Assembly (NCBI RefSeq): GCF_003626975.1
Contig: NZ_CP032616.1
Coordinates: 4,998,001 to 5,062,000 of the forward strand
DNA length: 64,000 nt
Direction of reading: 5' to 3'
Source of the DNA: Pseudomonas sp. DY-1
GTDB taxonomy: Bacteria > Pseudomonadota > Gammaproteobacteria > Pseudomonadales > Pseudomonadaceae
The stretch's first letter is position 1. Each line of letters starts with the position of its first letter. The notes below the pieces were generated by a model that made no database searches, was not told the origin of the DNA, and saw nothing but the letters and a program-made list of their open reading frames with translations. Positions 1-8,880 of this stretch are shown piece after piece. The translations under genes and the position numbers were made by a program.

Positions 1-74
1 GCGGCGTGGGCGATGAAGCGGCTCTTCTTGATTTCCTCGCGGTATTCGGCGGGAGAGGACAGCGTGTATGGCAT
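1..74 (-). CDS. yigZ: YigZ/IMPACT family protein, N-terminal fragment
   Basis: This is the first 24 codons of a gene that runs off the left edge. The translation begins MPYTLSSPAEYREEIKKSRF, which matches the typical start of YigZ (UPF0029/IMPACT) proteins, where an EIKKSRF-like segment opens the first domain. Its ATG overlaps the stop codon of the upstream TetR gene by one base (TGATG), so the two are probably translated together. The family's role is poorly defined (nucleic-acid or translation related). The call rests on a short stretch and is moderately sure. Confidence 0.6.
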   Translation of the reverse strand, partial: MPYTLSSPAEYREEIKKSRFIAHA

Positions 75-742
75 CAGGCGGTCGCGGGCGGCGTCAGGCC
101 GCAGCCCTTGAGGATGATCTGGATGAGGTTCTGCGTGGCCGCTTCGAAATCGTCCTTGGTCAGGCGCTTGCGGCCGGTGACACGGCAGATCTGAGTGTTG
201 AAGTCGGCGTAGTGCTGGGTGCTGCCCCAGAGCAGGAATATAAGGTTGACCGGGTCCACCGGATCCATCTTGCCAGCGGCGATCCAGGCTTCGAACACGC
301 CTGCGCGTCCTTTGAACCACGTGCGGTAGTCCTGATCGAAGTGCTCTGCCAGGCAGCCGCCGCCGCTGATGATCTCCATGGCGAATATCTTCGACGCGAG
401 CGGGTTGCGCCGGGAGAACTCCATCTTGGCGCGGATGTAGCGGGCCAGGGCCTCGGCTGGGTCGTCCTCGGCGGTCAGGGTATTGAAGGTGCTGTCCCAG
501 AGTTCCAGTTGATTGCTCAACACCGCGACGTACAGACCCAGCTTGTTGGTGAAGTAGTAGTGCAGGTTGGCCTTCGGCAGCCCTGCGCGGACGGCGATGG
601 TGTTCATGCTGGTGCCCTTGAATCCGTGGCGGGCGAACTCTTCTTCGGCGGCGGCAAGTATCAGTTCTTCGTTCTTCTGACGGATGCGTCCGGCGGGCTT
701 CGCGGAAGGATTCGGGCTGTGGGCGGGCACCAGTGAGGTCAT
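74..742 (-). CDS. TetR family regulator, RutR-like
   Basis: This is a 222-residue DNA-binding repressor. The N-terminal helix-turn-helix lies at about residues 26-72 and contains GTSMNTIAVRAGLPKANLHY followed by YFTNK, typical of TetR. The C-terminal half, with FAMEIISGG and LLWGSTQHYADF, resembles the RutR/YcdC ligand domain, a family that responds to pyrimidine breakdown products. The reading frame is open 40 codons further upstream. I chose the internal ATG because the extra residues look non-coding and a weak GGAAG precedes this ATG. It lies downstream of bauR on the same strand, with a 150-base gap, and overlaps the yigZ start. A link to beta-alanine, the end product of uracil degradation, is plausible but inferred. 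Confidence 0.8.
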   Translation of the reverse strand: MTSLVPAHSPNPSAKPAGRIRQKNEELILAAAEEEFARHGFKGTSMNTIAVRAGLPKANLHYYFTNKLGLYVAVLSNQLELWDSTFNTLTAEDDPAEALARYIRAKMEFSRRNPLASKIFAMEIISGGGCLAEHFDQDYRTWFKGRAGVFEAWIAAGKMDPVDPVNLIFLLWGSTQHYADFNTQICRVTGRKRLTKDDFEAATQNLIQIILKGCGLTPPATA

Positions 743-892
743 AGGCTTCCAGATTCTGAGATGGGGTGGCGACAGCACTGATAACTCAGGTTGGCGTGTC
801 CGACAAGCCAAAACTGTAGCCGTGGTCAGGTTATTCGCGGGATTTGTCACGGCTGCACCCAAATGGGGCTGGGAAGCAGCCGTTTCGCACCG

Positions 893-1813
893 TCAGGTCG
901 TCGCCGCCAGTGCTTCCAGGAAGCTCTCCAGCACCAGGTGCGGTCGGCGCCCCTTGCGGGTGACCGAGGCCAGCGACAGGTCGTAGAACCGGTTCGTCGG
1001 CTTCAGTGCCCGCAACCGCCCCTGTTGCACCCAGAAGGTGGCGTAATGGTCCGGCAGGTAGCCGATGTAGCGCCCGGTGAGGATCAGGAAGGCCATGCCT
1101 TCGCGGTCCGAGGCGCTGGCCGTGCTGTTGAGCACCTGATAGTGGGACTGGATGTCCGCCGGTAGACGGAAGGTGGGGGCAATGGCGTCCTGCTGATTCA
1201 GGCGCTCGTCGCTCAGTTGCGCATCGTCGGCGTAGAACAGCGGGTGACCGACGGCGCAGTAGAGCAGCGAACGTTCGCTGTACAGCGGTTGGTATTCCAG
1301 GCCGGAGAGGGCCGCGGTCTGGGGTACCACGCCGACATGCAGACGACCGTCGAGCACACCTTGCTCCACCTCGCTGGGTGGCGTCATGCGGATATTGATC
1401 TGCACATCCGGCCCGAGGGTCTTCAGACGGGCGAGCGCGTTGGTGATGCGCATGTGCGGCAGCGTCACCAGGTTGTCGGTGAGGCCGATGTTCAGCTCTC
1501 CGCGCAAATGCTGGTGCAGACCATTGACCTCGGTGCGGAAGGTTTCCAGTGCCGCCAGCAACTGCATGGATGACTGGAATACCTCGCGGCCTTCCTCGGT
1601 CAGCGCGAAGCCGGCGCGGCCGCGTTGGCACAGGCGCAGGCCGAGGCGTTGCTCGAGGTCGCTCATTTGCTGGCTGATGGCCGAGCGACCGATGCCCAGC
1701 ACGCTCTCGGCGGCGGAGAAACCGCCGCATTCCACCACGCTGCGGAAGATGCGCAGCAGGCGGATATCGAAATCGCTGACCTGCGCCAGCGGCTCGGGGC
1801 GGCGGCTGCTCAT
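893..1813 (-). CDS. bauR: LysR family regulator BauR of beta-alanine catabolism
   Basis: This 306-residue LysR-type regulator has a winged helix at about residues 13-70 (SDFDIRLLRIFRSVVECGGF, then SAISQQMSDLEQRLG) and a periplasmic-binding-like effector domain behind it. It is divergent from bauA, with 120 bases between the start codons. That is the P. aeruginosa arrangement, where BauR activates bauABCD in response to beta-alanine or polyamine-derived substrates. The identification depends on this synteny as well as the fold. The start ATG is preceded by the short shared promoter region. Its own autoregulation is expected for the family but not visible. Confidence 0.85.
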   Translation of the reverse strand: MSSRRPEPLAQVSDFDIRLLRIFRSVVECGGFSAAESVLGIGRSAISQQMSDLEQRLGLRLCQRGRAGFALTEEGREVFQSSMQLLAALETFRTEVNGLHQHLRGELNIGLTDNLVTLPHMRITNALARLKTLGPDVQINIRMTPPSEVEQGVLDGRLHVGVVPQTAALSGLEYQPLYSERSLLYCAVGHPLFYADDAQLSDERLNQQDAIAPTFRLPADIQSHYQVLNSTASASDREGMAFLILTGRYIGYLPDHYATFWVQQGRLRALKPTNRFYDLSLASVTRKGRRPHLVLESFLEALAATT

Positions 1814-1933
1814 GGTTTAGTAACCTCTGATCTAAAGATAAGTAAAGTTGGATTTTCGTGACTTTATGCCCGTGGCAATGTCGGCAGCAAGTAGCTCGTC
1901 GTTCCTCAGAACAAGACCCATTCGAGGCCACAC
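1814..1933. promoter_or_regulatory. bauR-bauA divergent control region
   Basis: These 120 bases separate the two divergent start codons and must hold both promoters and the BauR site. The stretch just left of centre is locally AT-rich (TCTAAAGATAAGTAAAG), unlike the surrounding coding DNA. A GAGG before the bauA ATG is the likely ribosome binding site. I cannot pick out a single convincing LysR T-N11-A operator. Confidence 0.5.
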
Positions 1934-3280
1934 ATGAACATGCCGCAGACCGCCCAGCTTCCTCTCGCCAGCCAGCTCAAGCTGGACGCTCACTGGATGC
2001 CGTTTTCAGCCAACCGCAACTTCCAGCGCGACCCGCGCCTGATCGTCGCCGCTGAAGGCAGCTGGCTGATCGATGACCAGGGCCGTCGCATCTACGACAG
2101 CCTCTCCGGCCTGTGGACCTGTGGCGCCGGTCACTCGCGCAAGGAAATCCAGGAAGCCGTGGCCAAGCAGCTCGGCACCCTCGACTATTCGCCAGGCTTC
2201 CAGTACGGCCACCCGCTGTCCTTCCAGCTGGCCGAGAAGATTGCCAACCTCACTCCGGGCGAGCTGAACCACGTGTTCTTCACCGGTTCCGGTTCCGAGT
2301 GCGCCGACACCTCCATCAAGATGGCCCGCGCCTACTGGCGCCTCAAAGGCCAGCCGCAGAAGACCAAGCTGATCGGCCGCGCCCGTGGCTACCACGGCGT
2401 GAACGTCGCCGGCACCGCCCTGGGCGGCATTGGTGGCAACCGCAAGATGTTCGGCCAGTTGATGGACGTCGACCACCTGCCGCATACCCTGCAGCCGGGC
2501 ATGGCCTTCACCAAGGGCGCAGCCGAAACCGGCGGCGTGGAGCTGGCCAACGAACTACTGAAACTGATCGAACTGCATGACGCGTCCAACATCGCCGCCG
2601 TGATCGTCGAGCCGATGTCCGGCTCCGCTGGCGTGATCGTGCCGCCGGCCGGCTACCTGCAACGCCTGCGCGAAATCTGCGACCAGAACAACATCCTGCT
2701 GATCTTCGACGAAGTGATCACCGCCTTCGGCCGCATGGGCAAGATGACCGGTGCCGAATACTTCGGCGTGACCCCGGACCTGATGAACGTGGCCAAGCAG
2801 ATCACCAACGGCGCCATCCCCATGGGCGCGGTGATCGCCAGCCGCGAGATCTACCAGACCTTCATGAACCAGGCGACGCCCGAGTACGCCGTCGAGTTCA
2901 CCCACGGCTACACCTACTCCGCGCATCCGGTTGCCTGCGCCGCCGGCCTGGCCGCCCTGGACCTGCTGGAGAAGGAAAACCTGGTGCAGCAATCGGCCGA
3001 ACTGGCTCCGCACTTCGAGAAGGCCATCCACGGTCTGAAGGGCGCCAAGCACGTCGTCGACATCCGCAACTGCGGCCTGGCCGGTGCCCTGCAGATCGCC
3101 CCGCGTGACGGCGACGCCATCGTGCGTCCGTTCGAGGCCGGCATGGCCCTGTGGAAGGCCGGCTTCTACGTGCGCTTCGGCGGCGACACCCTGCAGTTCG
3201 GCCCAACCTTCAACGCCAAGCCGGAAGAGCTGGATCGCCTGTTCGACGCCGTCGGCCAGGCCCTGCAGGGCGTCAACTGA
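1934..3280 (+). CDS. bauA: beta-alanine:pyruvate aminotransferase (omega-transaminase)
   Basis: The 448-residue class III PLP enzyme transfers the amino group of beta-alanine (and other omega-amino acids) to pyruvate, giving malonate semialdehyde and alanine. The length equals that of P. aeruginosa BauA. Visible signatures are GSGSECADTSIKMARAYW for the PLP phosphate cup, IFDEVITAFGRMG with the PLP-binding Asp, and VAKQITNGAIPMGAV with the Schiff-base lysine at residue 288. It is cytoplasmic, opens the bauABC operon under BauR, and its TGA overlaps the bauB ATG by one base. Confidence 0.95.
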   Translation: MNMPQTAQLPLASQLKLDAHWMPFSANRNFQRDPRLIVAAEGSWLIDDQGRRIYDSLSGLWTCGAGHSRKEIQEAVAKQLGTLDYSPGFQYGHPLSFQLAEKIANLTPGELNHVFFTGSGSECADTSIKMARAYWRLKGQPQKTKLIGRARGYHGVNVAGTALGGIGGNRKMFGQLMDVDHLPHTLQPGMAFTKGAAETGGVELANELLKLIELHDASNIAAVIVEPMSGSAGVIVPPAGYLQRLREICDQNNILLIFDEVITAFGRMGKMTGAEYFGVTPDLMNVAKQITNGAIPMGAVIASREIYQTFMNQATPEYAVEFTHGYTYSAHPVACAAGLAALDLLEKENLVQQSAELAPHFEKAIHGLKGAKHVVDIRNCGLAGALQIAPRDGDAIVRPFEAGMALWKAGFYVRFGGDTLQFGPTFNAKPEELDRLFDAVGQALQGVN

Positions 3281-3567
3281 TGAGCCAACGCCCGCAGGCC
3301 GTGCCCACCGTGCAGGTGGATAACGACGAGGTGATCGTCACCGAGTGGCGCTTCGCCCCCGGTGCCGAAACCGGTCGCCACCGCCATGGTTACGACTATG
3401 TCGTGGTGCCGATGACCAACGGCACCCTGCTGCTGGAAACCCCGGAGGGCGACAAGCACGCCCCCCTGGTGGCCGGCCAGAGTTACTTCCGCAAGGCAGG
3501 CGTCGAACACAACGTGATCAACGCCAGCGACCACGAAGTGGTCTTCGTGGAAACAGAAATCAAGTAA
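3280..3567 (+). CDS. bauB: small cupin protein BauB
   Basis: This 95-residue single-domain cupin has the metal motif [18 protein letters not shown] at about residues 28-45 and a second His in [10 protein letters not shown]. The start was set at the ATG overlapping the bauA stop, with bauA's 3' end supplying translational coupling. It keeps the second place in the operon, as in P. aeruginosa. Its precise role in beta-alanine use is not defined. A small cupin could bind an intermediate or isomerise it, but that is a guess. Confidence 0.85.
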   Translation: MSQRPQAVPTVQVDNDEVIVTEWRFAPGAETGRHRHGYDYVVVPMTNGTLLLETPEGDKHAPLVAGQSYFRKAGVEHNVINASDHEVVFVETEIK

Positions 3568-3580
3568 TGCACGGTCTGCC

Positions 3581-3613
3581 CCCTCTCCCTCCAGGAGAGG
3601 GCTGGGGTGAGGG
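3581..3613. repeat. dispersed CCCTCTCC...GGAGAGGG repeat
   Basis: This short imperfect inverted repeat (CCCTCTCCCTCCAGGAGAGG plus a GGGTGAGGG tail) lies between bauB and bauC. Related copies occur near 30990-31030 and 36779-36812 in this window, all outside genes. It is a dispersed chromosomal repeat and could also form a hairpin in the bau transcript. Confidence 0.6.
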
Positions 3614-3668
3614 AAACCACCTCCCCTGCGGACCTACCGGACAAAATGCCCTACAAGAGACCCCACCC

Positions 3669-5165
3669 ATGAGCCTCATTCCGCACCTGATCAACGGCGA
3701 ACGTATCGACGACCAAGGCCGCACCGCGGACGTGTTCAACCCGTCCACCGGCGAAGCCCACCGCATGGTCGGCCTGGCCAGCCGCGCCACTATCCAGCAG
3801 GCCATCGACGCCGCCAAGGCCGCCTTCCCGGCATGGCGCAACACCCCGCCGGCCAAGCGCGCCCAGGTGCTGTTCCGCTTCAAGCAACTGCTGGAGCAGA
3901 ACGAAGCAGTCATCGCCAAGCTGATCGCCGAAGAACACGGCAAGACCCTGGAAGACGCCGCCGGTGAGCTCAAGCGTGGTATCGAGAACGTCGAGTACGC
4001 CTGCGCCGCCCCGGAAATCCTCAAGGGCGAATACACCCGCAATGTCGGCCCGAACATCGACGCCTGGAGCGACTTCCAGCCGCTGGGCGTGGTCGCCGGC
4101 ATCACCCCGTTCAACTTCCCGGCCATGGTGCCGCTGTGGATGTACCCGCTGGCCATCGCCTGCGGCAACACCTTCATCCTCAAGCCCTCCGAGCGTGACC
4201 CGAGCTCCACCCTGCTGATCGCCGAGCTCTTCCATCAGGCCGGCCTGCCCAAGGGCGTGCTGAACGTGGTCAACGGCGACAAGGAAGCCGTGGATGCGCT
4301 GATCGAAGCGCCCGAAGTGAAGGCCCTGAGCTTCGTTGGCTCGACCCCGATCGCCGAGTACATCTATGCCGAAGGCACCAAGCGCGGCAAGCGCGTGCAG
4401 GCCCTCGGCGGCGCCAAGAACCACGCCGTGCTGATGCCCGACGCCGACCTGGACAACGCCGTCAGCGCACTGATGGGGGCCGCCTACGGTTCCTGCGGCG
4501 AGCGCTGCATGGCCATTTCCGTGGCCGTGTGCGTGGGCGACCAGATCGCCGATGCCCTGGTGGACAAGATCGTTCCGCAGATCAAGGGCCTGAAGATCGG
4601 CGCCGGCACCCAATGCGGCCTGGACATGGGCCCGCTGGTCACCGCCGCCGCCCGCGACAAGGTGGTCGGCTACATCGACGACGGCGTCGCTGCTGGCGCC
4701 AAGCTGGTGGTGGACGGCCGTGGCTACCGCGTGGCCGGCCATGAAGACGGCTACTTCGTCGGCGGCACCCTGTTCGACCACGTCAAGGCCGACATGCGCA
4801 TCTACCAGGAAGAAATCTTCGGCCCGGTGCTGTGCATCGTCCGCGTCGGCAGCCTGGAAGACGCCATGCAGCTGATCAACGACCACGAATACGGCAACGG
4901 CACCTGCATCTTCACCCGTGACGGCGAAGCCGCCCGCCTGTTCTGCGACGAAATCGAAGTGGGCATGGTCGGCGTCAACGTGCCGCTGCCGGTACCGGTG
5001 GCCTACCACAGCTTTGGCGGCTGGAAACGCTCCCTGTTCGGCGACCTGCACGCCTACGGCCCGGACGGCGTGCGCTTCTACACCCGTCGCAAGGCCATCA
5101 CCCAGCGCTGGCCGCAGCGCGCCAGCCACGAGGCTGCGCAATTCGCCTTCCCCAGCAACGGTTGA
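3669..5165 (+). CDS. bauC: CoA-acylating malonate/methylmalonate-semialdehyde dehydrogenase
   Basis: The 498-residue aldehyde dehydrogenase oxidises malonate semialdehyde from BauA to acetyl-CoA and CO2 with NAD+. Diagnostic segments are [14 protein letters not shown] for the NAD fold, [10 protein letters not shown], and [14 protein letters not shown] holding the catalytic Cys at residue 280. This GERCMA form is typical of the MmsA branch. The frame is open further upstream, but the ATG at [12 protein letters not shown] matches the family start and follows the 100-base repeat-bearing spacer. bauD, the permease that follows in P. aeruginosa, is absent, and a terminator comes at once. Confidence 0.93.
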   Translation: MSLIPHLINGERIDDQGRTADVFNPSTGEAHRMVGLASRATIQQAIDAAKAAFPAWRNTPPAKRAQVLFRFKQLLEQNEAVIAKLIAEEHGKTLEDAAGELKRGIENVEYACAAPEILKGEYTRNVGPNIDAWSDFQPLGVVAGITPFNFPAMVPLWMYPLAIACGNTFILKPSERDPSSTLLIAELFHQAGLPKGVLNVVNGDKEAVDALIEAPEVKALSFVGSTPIAEYIYAEGTKRGKRVQALGGAKNHAVLMPDADLDNAVSALMGAAYGSCGERCMAISVAVCVGDQIADALVDKIVPQIKGLKIGAGTQCGLDMGPLVTAAARDKVVGYIDDGVAAGAKLVVDGRGYRVAGHEDGYFVGGTLFDHVKADMRIYQEEIFGPVLCIVRVGSLEDAMQLINDHEYGNGTCIFTRDGEAARLFCDEIEVGMVGVNVPLPVPVAYHSFGGWKRSLFGDLHAYGPDGVRFYTRRKAITQRWPQRASHEAAQFAFPSNG

Positions 5166-5180
5166 TTGACCCGTTGAACG

Positions 5181-5216
5181 AAAAGGCCCGGCATATTTGC
5201 CGGGCCTTTTTGTTTT
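5181..5216 (+). terminator. intrinsic terminator after bauC
   Basis: AAAAGGCCCGGCA, a short loop, then TGCCGGGCC and a run of T. The A-run on the left lets it also end the convergent NYN gene. Confidence 0.9.
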
Positions 5217-5237
5217 GATGGGTAACTGAGCGGACAG

Positions 5238-6050
5238 TTACTTTCCGATCTTGCGGTTGCGCACGAACAGCACCTTTCCCCCAGTCGTGGTGGTTCCACG
5301 TTCCTCGAGCTCGAAGTGTTTCGGGTTCCCCTTGATCAGGTCGCTCAACTTCTTGAACCCGTACAGGCGCGGATCGAAGTCGGTGCGGATCTTGGTGATG
5401 TTGGAACCCACAGCTGCGAGGGGAGCCCAGCCGTCTTCTTCGTCTAGCCCGTCGATGACTGTTGCAATTGCGTTCACCGGAACTTTCTGCGGCTTCACCG
5501 GGGAGGGCTTATCAGTCGATTTGGGCGCCTCGGCCGGTTGCGGCGCTGCAACGGACGGCTTGTCACCGCTGGGGGTTGGCTCAGGCAGAAGCTCGGCGCG
5601 AAGTATCTCGGTGTAGATGAACTTGTCGCAGGCCGAGACAAAGGGCTTGGGTGTCTTCTCCTCACCGAATCCGTACACGGTCAGGCCTTCTTCCCGCAAG
5701 CGCGCGGCCAGGCGGGTGAAATCACTATCGCTGGAAACCAGGCAGAAACCGTCGAAGCGCCGGGTATAGAGCAGGTCCATGGCGTCGATGATCAGCGCAC
5801 TGTCGGTGGCGTTCTTGCCCTTGGTGTAGGCGAACTGCTGGATGGGCTGGATGGAGTGGTCGAGCAACACTTTCTTCCAGCTGCCCAGTTGCGGGCCGGT
5901 CCAGTCGCCGTAAATGCGTTTCACGCTGGCCACGCCGTACTTGGCGATTTCTTCGAACAGGCCCTCGATGATAGCGGCCGGCGCGTTGTCGGCGTCGATC
6001 AGAACGGCCAGGTGCTTCTGCTGGCGAGGGGCTTGCTGCTTGATGGCCAT
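5238..6050 (-). CDS. NYN-domain (PIN-like) protein with C-terminal OST-HTH/LOTUS domain
   Basis: This is a 270-residue protein. Residues about 12-150 form a NYN/LabA-type PIN-like nuclease fold, with acidic positions in VLIDADNAP, TDSALIIDAMDLL and LVSSDSDFTRL, the usual metal-binding carboxylates. A Pro/Ala/Lys-rich linker leads to a C-terminal OST-HTH (LOTUS) domain at about 195-265 (AIATVIDGLDEEDGWAPL, YGFKKLSDLI), which binds RNA in known members. The pairing suggests an RNA-directed nuclease or RNA-binding factor. No partner gene is adjacent, since the neighbours are convergent bauC and yjdM upstream. The specific substrate is unknown. Confidence 0.88.
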   Translation of the reverse strand: MAIKQQAPRQQKHLAVLIDADNAPAAIIEGLFEEIAKYGVASVKRIYGDWTGPQLGSWKKVLLDHSIQPIQQFAYTKGKNATDSALIIDAMDLLYTRRFDGFCLVSSDSDFTRLAARLREEGLTVYGFGEEKTPKPFVSACDKFIYTEILRAELLPEPTPSGDKPSVAAPQPAEAPKSTDKPSPVKPQKVPVNAIATVIDGLDEEDGWAPLAAVGSNITKIRTDFDPRLYGFKKLSDLIKGNPKHFELEERGTTTTGGKVLFVRNRKIGK

Positions 6051-6303
6051 GGTTCATCCTTGGGGTAGTGAATGCCTGACCATACTGCGGACCGGTGACT
6101 GGTGCCATGGCCAGCGATGGGTCGTTTTCGTAGGGTGGCGCAAGCTTCACCGGCTCACCGACGGAGGCTGGATGCGCATGTAAAGCGATGTCCCCCTGCA
6201 AGGCTGGCAGCGGTGCTGCGGGGATTGCAGGAGTTATGTCTGGTCACCTTGTTGGGCTTAGTTTCGCTCAGCGCCAACCTATGGAGCTTGCATCTATGAC
6301 CCA

Positions 6304-6335
6304 ACAAAAAGCCCGACAGATGCCGGGCTTTTGTC
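6304..6335 (-). terminator. intrinsic terminator after yjdM
   Basis: Read on the minus strand, GCCCGGCA, loop, then TGTCGGGC followed by TTTTTG. It lies 14 bases after the yjdM stop. The remaining 250 bases up to the NYN gene carry no gene that I can see. Confidence 0.85.
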
Positions 6336-6348
6336 GGGGGGTAGAGAC

Positions 6349-6690
6349 TTACACCTTGCGCACGAATTCCGATTTCAGCTTCATCGCGCCAATACCATCG
6401 ATCTTGCAGTCGATGTCGTGGTCGCCGTCGACCAGGCGGATGTTCTTCACCTTGGTACCGACCTTCACTACCAGGGACGAGCCCTTGACCTTGAGGTCCT
6501 TGATCACGGTGATGGTGTCGCCGTCCTGCAGGACGTTGCCGACGGAGTCCTTGATCACCTTGTCGTCGCTGACTGCCTCAGCGCCGGTGTCGGCGGACCA
6601 CTCGTGGGCGCACTCCGGGCAGATCAGCATTGCGCCATCTTCGTAGGTGTATTCGGAGTTGCATTTGGGGCAGGGCGGCAGGGTGCTCAC
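6349..6690 (-). CDS. yjdM: zinc-ribbon protein YjdM (PhnA family)
   Basis: This 113-residue protein has an N-terminal zinc ribbon (CPKC at 7-10, CPEC at 24-27) and the C-terminal KOW/SH3-like domain of the PhnA family ([32 protein letters not shown]). Length and domain order match E. coli YjdM. Despite the old name it is not a phosphonate enzyme and its function is unclear. It is monocistronic, with its own terminator. Confidence 0.93.
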   Translation of the reverse strand: MSTLPPCPKCNSEYTYEDGAMLICPECAHEWSADTGAEAVSDDKVIKDSVGNVLQDGDTITVIKDLKVKGSSLVVKVGTKVKNIRLVDGDHDIDCKIDGIGAMKLKSEFVRKV

Positions 6691-6888
6691 GGTTTACCTC
6701 GACGTCGGTGTCACGAAAAACCATGGATTGTATAGGGTTTTGCCATCGCCTTGCCCATTTCTGCGCGTTCGTAATGCGTTTGTATCCGCCGCTTTACCGA
6801 CTTGACCATGTCAAAATCTTCTCGGGAAAAGCGGCTGCTAGTCTGGCTCCATTGATAGTGCGCGGGCCTATCCCGCATCGAGGGTGCC

Positions 6889-7334
6889 ATGCTGCAACGT
6901 GTGTTCTGGAAGCTGATCCCCAGGAAGCAGCGCAGTTTCCTGCGTAGCCGCCTGAGCGCGGTGGATCGTCAGGTAGTGAACCGGTCGATGTCCGCCAGGC
7001 TCGGGTTGCCGCCGCAGTTCAGCCTCAATGGTTGTCTCTTCATCCACGTCCCCAAGTTCGCCGGCAACAGCGTCAGCTCGGCGCTGTTCGGCAACTGGCG
7101 GCCGGGGCATGTGCCGCTGTACTGGTACGAGCAGCAGTTCCCCGAGCACTACGCGAGGGCGTTCAAGTTCACCTTCGTGCGCGACCCGCTGGAGCGCGCC
7201 TGTTCCGCCTACAGCACATGAACCACACGTTGCAGCGGCAGTCGGTCCCGGTGCGGGAATTCTGTTCGGCGCGCACTCGGCGCATAGTGCGCCGGGTCTA
7301 TGCGCGAGATTACGAGTGGTTGGGCTATGAGTGA
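6889..7334 (+). pseudogene. sulfotransferase remnant (internal deletion and frameshift)
   Basis: The first 110 codons encode the N-terminal half of a PAPS-dependent sulfotransferase. A degenerate 5'-phosphosulfate loop is seen in FIHVPKFAGNSVSS, and the 3'-phosphate site in TFVRDPLERACSAY. The frame then stops at a TGA. The family's usual C-terminal end, YARDYEWLGYE, appears only 110 bases later in another frame, so most of the middle (over 80 codons) is missing. Its last codons overlap the cysC start, which implies that an intact gene was once coupled to PAPS supply. An alternative is a truncated but translated protein, which could not be active as a sulfotransferase. Confidence 0.75.
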
Positions 7335-7908
7335 GGCAGTCACCTGCACGTTGGCCGTGCCTGCACGGGCCAGAGCTTCGATCAAGCATCAGCGTCCACG
7401 CTGCATCTGGCTGACCGGCCTGTCCGGCTCCGGCAAGTCCACCCTGGCCAATGCCCTGGAGCTTGAGCTCAACGCCCGTGGCCTGCACACCTATGTGCTG
7501 GATGGCGACAATCTGCGCGGTGGCCTCTGTCGCGGCCTGGGCATGAGTGCCGAGGATCGTCGCGAAAATGTCCGGCGCATCGCCGAAGTGGCACGGCTGA
7601 TGGTGGATGCGGGGTTGATCGTGATCGTCGCGGCGATCTCGCCTTTTCGCGCTGACCGTGAAATGGCGCGGCAGTTGTTCAATCCGGGTGAATTCTTCTC
7701 TGTGTACGTCAGCACATCGTTCGATGTTTGTGCGCAGCGCGATCCGAAAGGCCTGTACCAGGCGGCGCTGGAAGGACGTATCCGTGACTTCACTGGCCTG
7801 GACAGTCCCTACGAGCCGCCGCTGGATGCGGACTGGGAAATTGATACCGGAGCTATTTCGCTGACGTCGGCGACTCACGAGCTGCTGGGATTCGTGCTGA
7901 GCACTTGA
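7327..7908 (+). CDS. cysC: adenylylsulfate (APS) kinase
   Basis: The 193-residue kinase phosphorylates APS to PAPS, the sulfate donor for sulfotransferases. It shows the Walker A loop GLSGSGKST at 31-39, DGDNLRGGL with the APS-binding region, and the EDRRENVRRIAEVARL and DPKGLY segments typical of CysC. It is a stand-alone kinase, not the CysN fusion. The ATG overlaps the last codons of the sulfotransferase remnant, so the gene probably served that enzyme. With its partner broken, it may now be redundant with the assimilatory pathway. Confidence 0.92.
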   Translation: MSEAVTCTLAVPARARASIKHQRPRCIWLTGLSGSGKSTLANALELELNARGLHTYVLDGDNLRGGLCRGLGMSAEDRRENVRRIAEVARLMVDAGLIVIVAAISPFRADREMARQLFNPGEFFSVYVSTSFDVCAQRDPKGLYQAALEGRIRDFTGLDSPYEPPLDADWEIDTGAISLTSATHELLGFVLST

Positions 7909-7911
7909 GGC

Positions 7912-8382
7912 TCAGGGCGTGTCGATGGGTTCGGGAATACTCAGAACGCCGGCGTCGGTGAAGCGCCGGGTTCCCCAGAAGCCGCCGCCCAGTTTGCCGC
8001 GCAGGGCGTAGGGCACGTTCTGGAACGGATGGGTGCCGCTGAGCGTCCAGGCCTGCCGCAGGACCGAAAAGGCCGAGATGGTCACCGGAACTTCGATCAG
8101 CGTCTCGCCAAATCCCGCCACCGTCCCGCCCTTGCTGCTGACCCCGCTGGCCATGGGCAGGTCGTTCAAGTCCAGTTCCAGGGCCACGCCGTTGTAATGG
8201 ATGGCGCCCTCGTTGGGGTTCTGCACGCGGAGCTTGAGGTTGAAGCGCACTTCCAACCCCTCGCCGGGAATGGGCTCCATACCTGCCAGGTCGACCTGCA
8301 ACGGGTCGCGTGTACCGAAGTCGGCACAGTCCGTCAGGAGCAGCAGGGGAATCAACAGGGCGGCAAGGCCGGTGGTGCGCAT
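7912..8382 (-). CDS. LEA14-like lipoprotein (LEA type 2/WHy domain)
   Basis: This 156-residue protein has a lipoprotein-like N-terminus (LLLLTDC, Cys at about 19; Asp at -1 is unusual) followed by a single LEA type 2/WHy beta-sandwich: GLEVRFNLKLRVQNPNEGAI, the NPN hallmark, and a closing PYALRGKLGGGFW. Such proteins are envelope-attached and linked to desiccation or stress, but their biochemical role is not known. It is convergent with cysC, only three bases apart. Confidence 0.8.
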   Translation of the reverse strand: MRTTGLAALLIPLLLLTDCADFGTRDPLQVDLAGMEPIPGEGLEVRFNLKLRVQNPNEGAIHYNGVALELDLNDLPMASGVSSKGGTVAGFGETLIEVPVTISAFSVLRQAWTLSGTHPFQNVPYALRGKLGGGFWGTRRFTDAGVLSIPEPIDTP

Positions 8383-8460
8383 GGCGTGCTTCCTGCGTGA
8401 GGTCTTGCGTTGAAGTAAAGATCAGGCCCGTGAGGGCGTGCCCACATTTTCTGTGGAGCG

Positions 8461-8840
8461 AGCTGTGGATATCTTCTGGATGGATTGCCGCAAGGCCCGT
8501 GCCTGGCGGGTTGGCACTGGTTGCTCGTTTCATGTGCATGCGGGGTGCAACCCTATCCGCCTGAAGGCCTGCCGCAGATACTCACGGAATCTGTGGGGCA
8601 AGCTGTGGATAGCTTTGGGGTGGATGGCTACAGGCATTGAAGTGCGCGGCTTTCAGCGTGGTGGTTGGATTTTGCTCAGGTGTCTTGAGCTGCCTGGGCT
8701 GCGGGTTGCGATGGCTCTGAAACTCGCGAGTGAACTAGCTCCCATAACGCTAGGCATGCCCCCTGCTGCAGGTCAGGTAATGCGCATAAAAACTGTGGGT
8801 CGCTCTGTGGATATCTTTGGGGTAAATGCCGCTGTGGCCC
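8461..8840. repeat. three copies of a TGTGGATATCTTTGGGGT repeat in a 500-base gene-free stretch
   Basis: The region between the LEA14-like gene and the PhyH gene holds no convincing gene. It contains three related segments, near 8463, 8600 and 8804. Each begins with CTGTGGATA and continues with a CTTTGGGGTGGATGGC-like tail. TGTGGATA is one base short of a DnaA box (TGTGGATAA). They may be a local repeat family or weak DnaA sites. Confidence 0.5.
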
Positions 8841-8880
8841 GCGGGAGATGGGCTGGAAGCGCTTGCTCGGTTTTTCGGCG

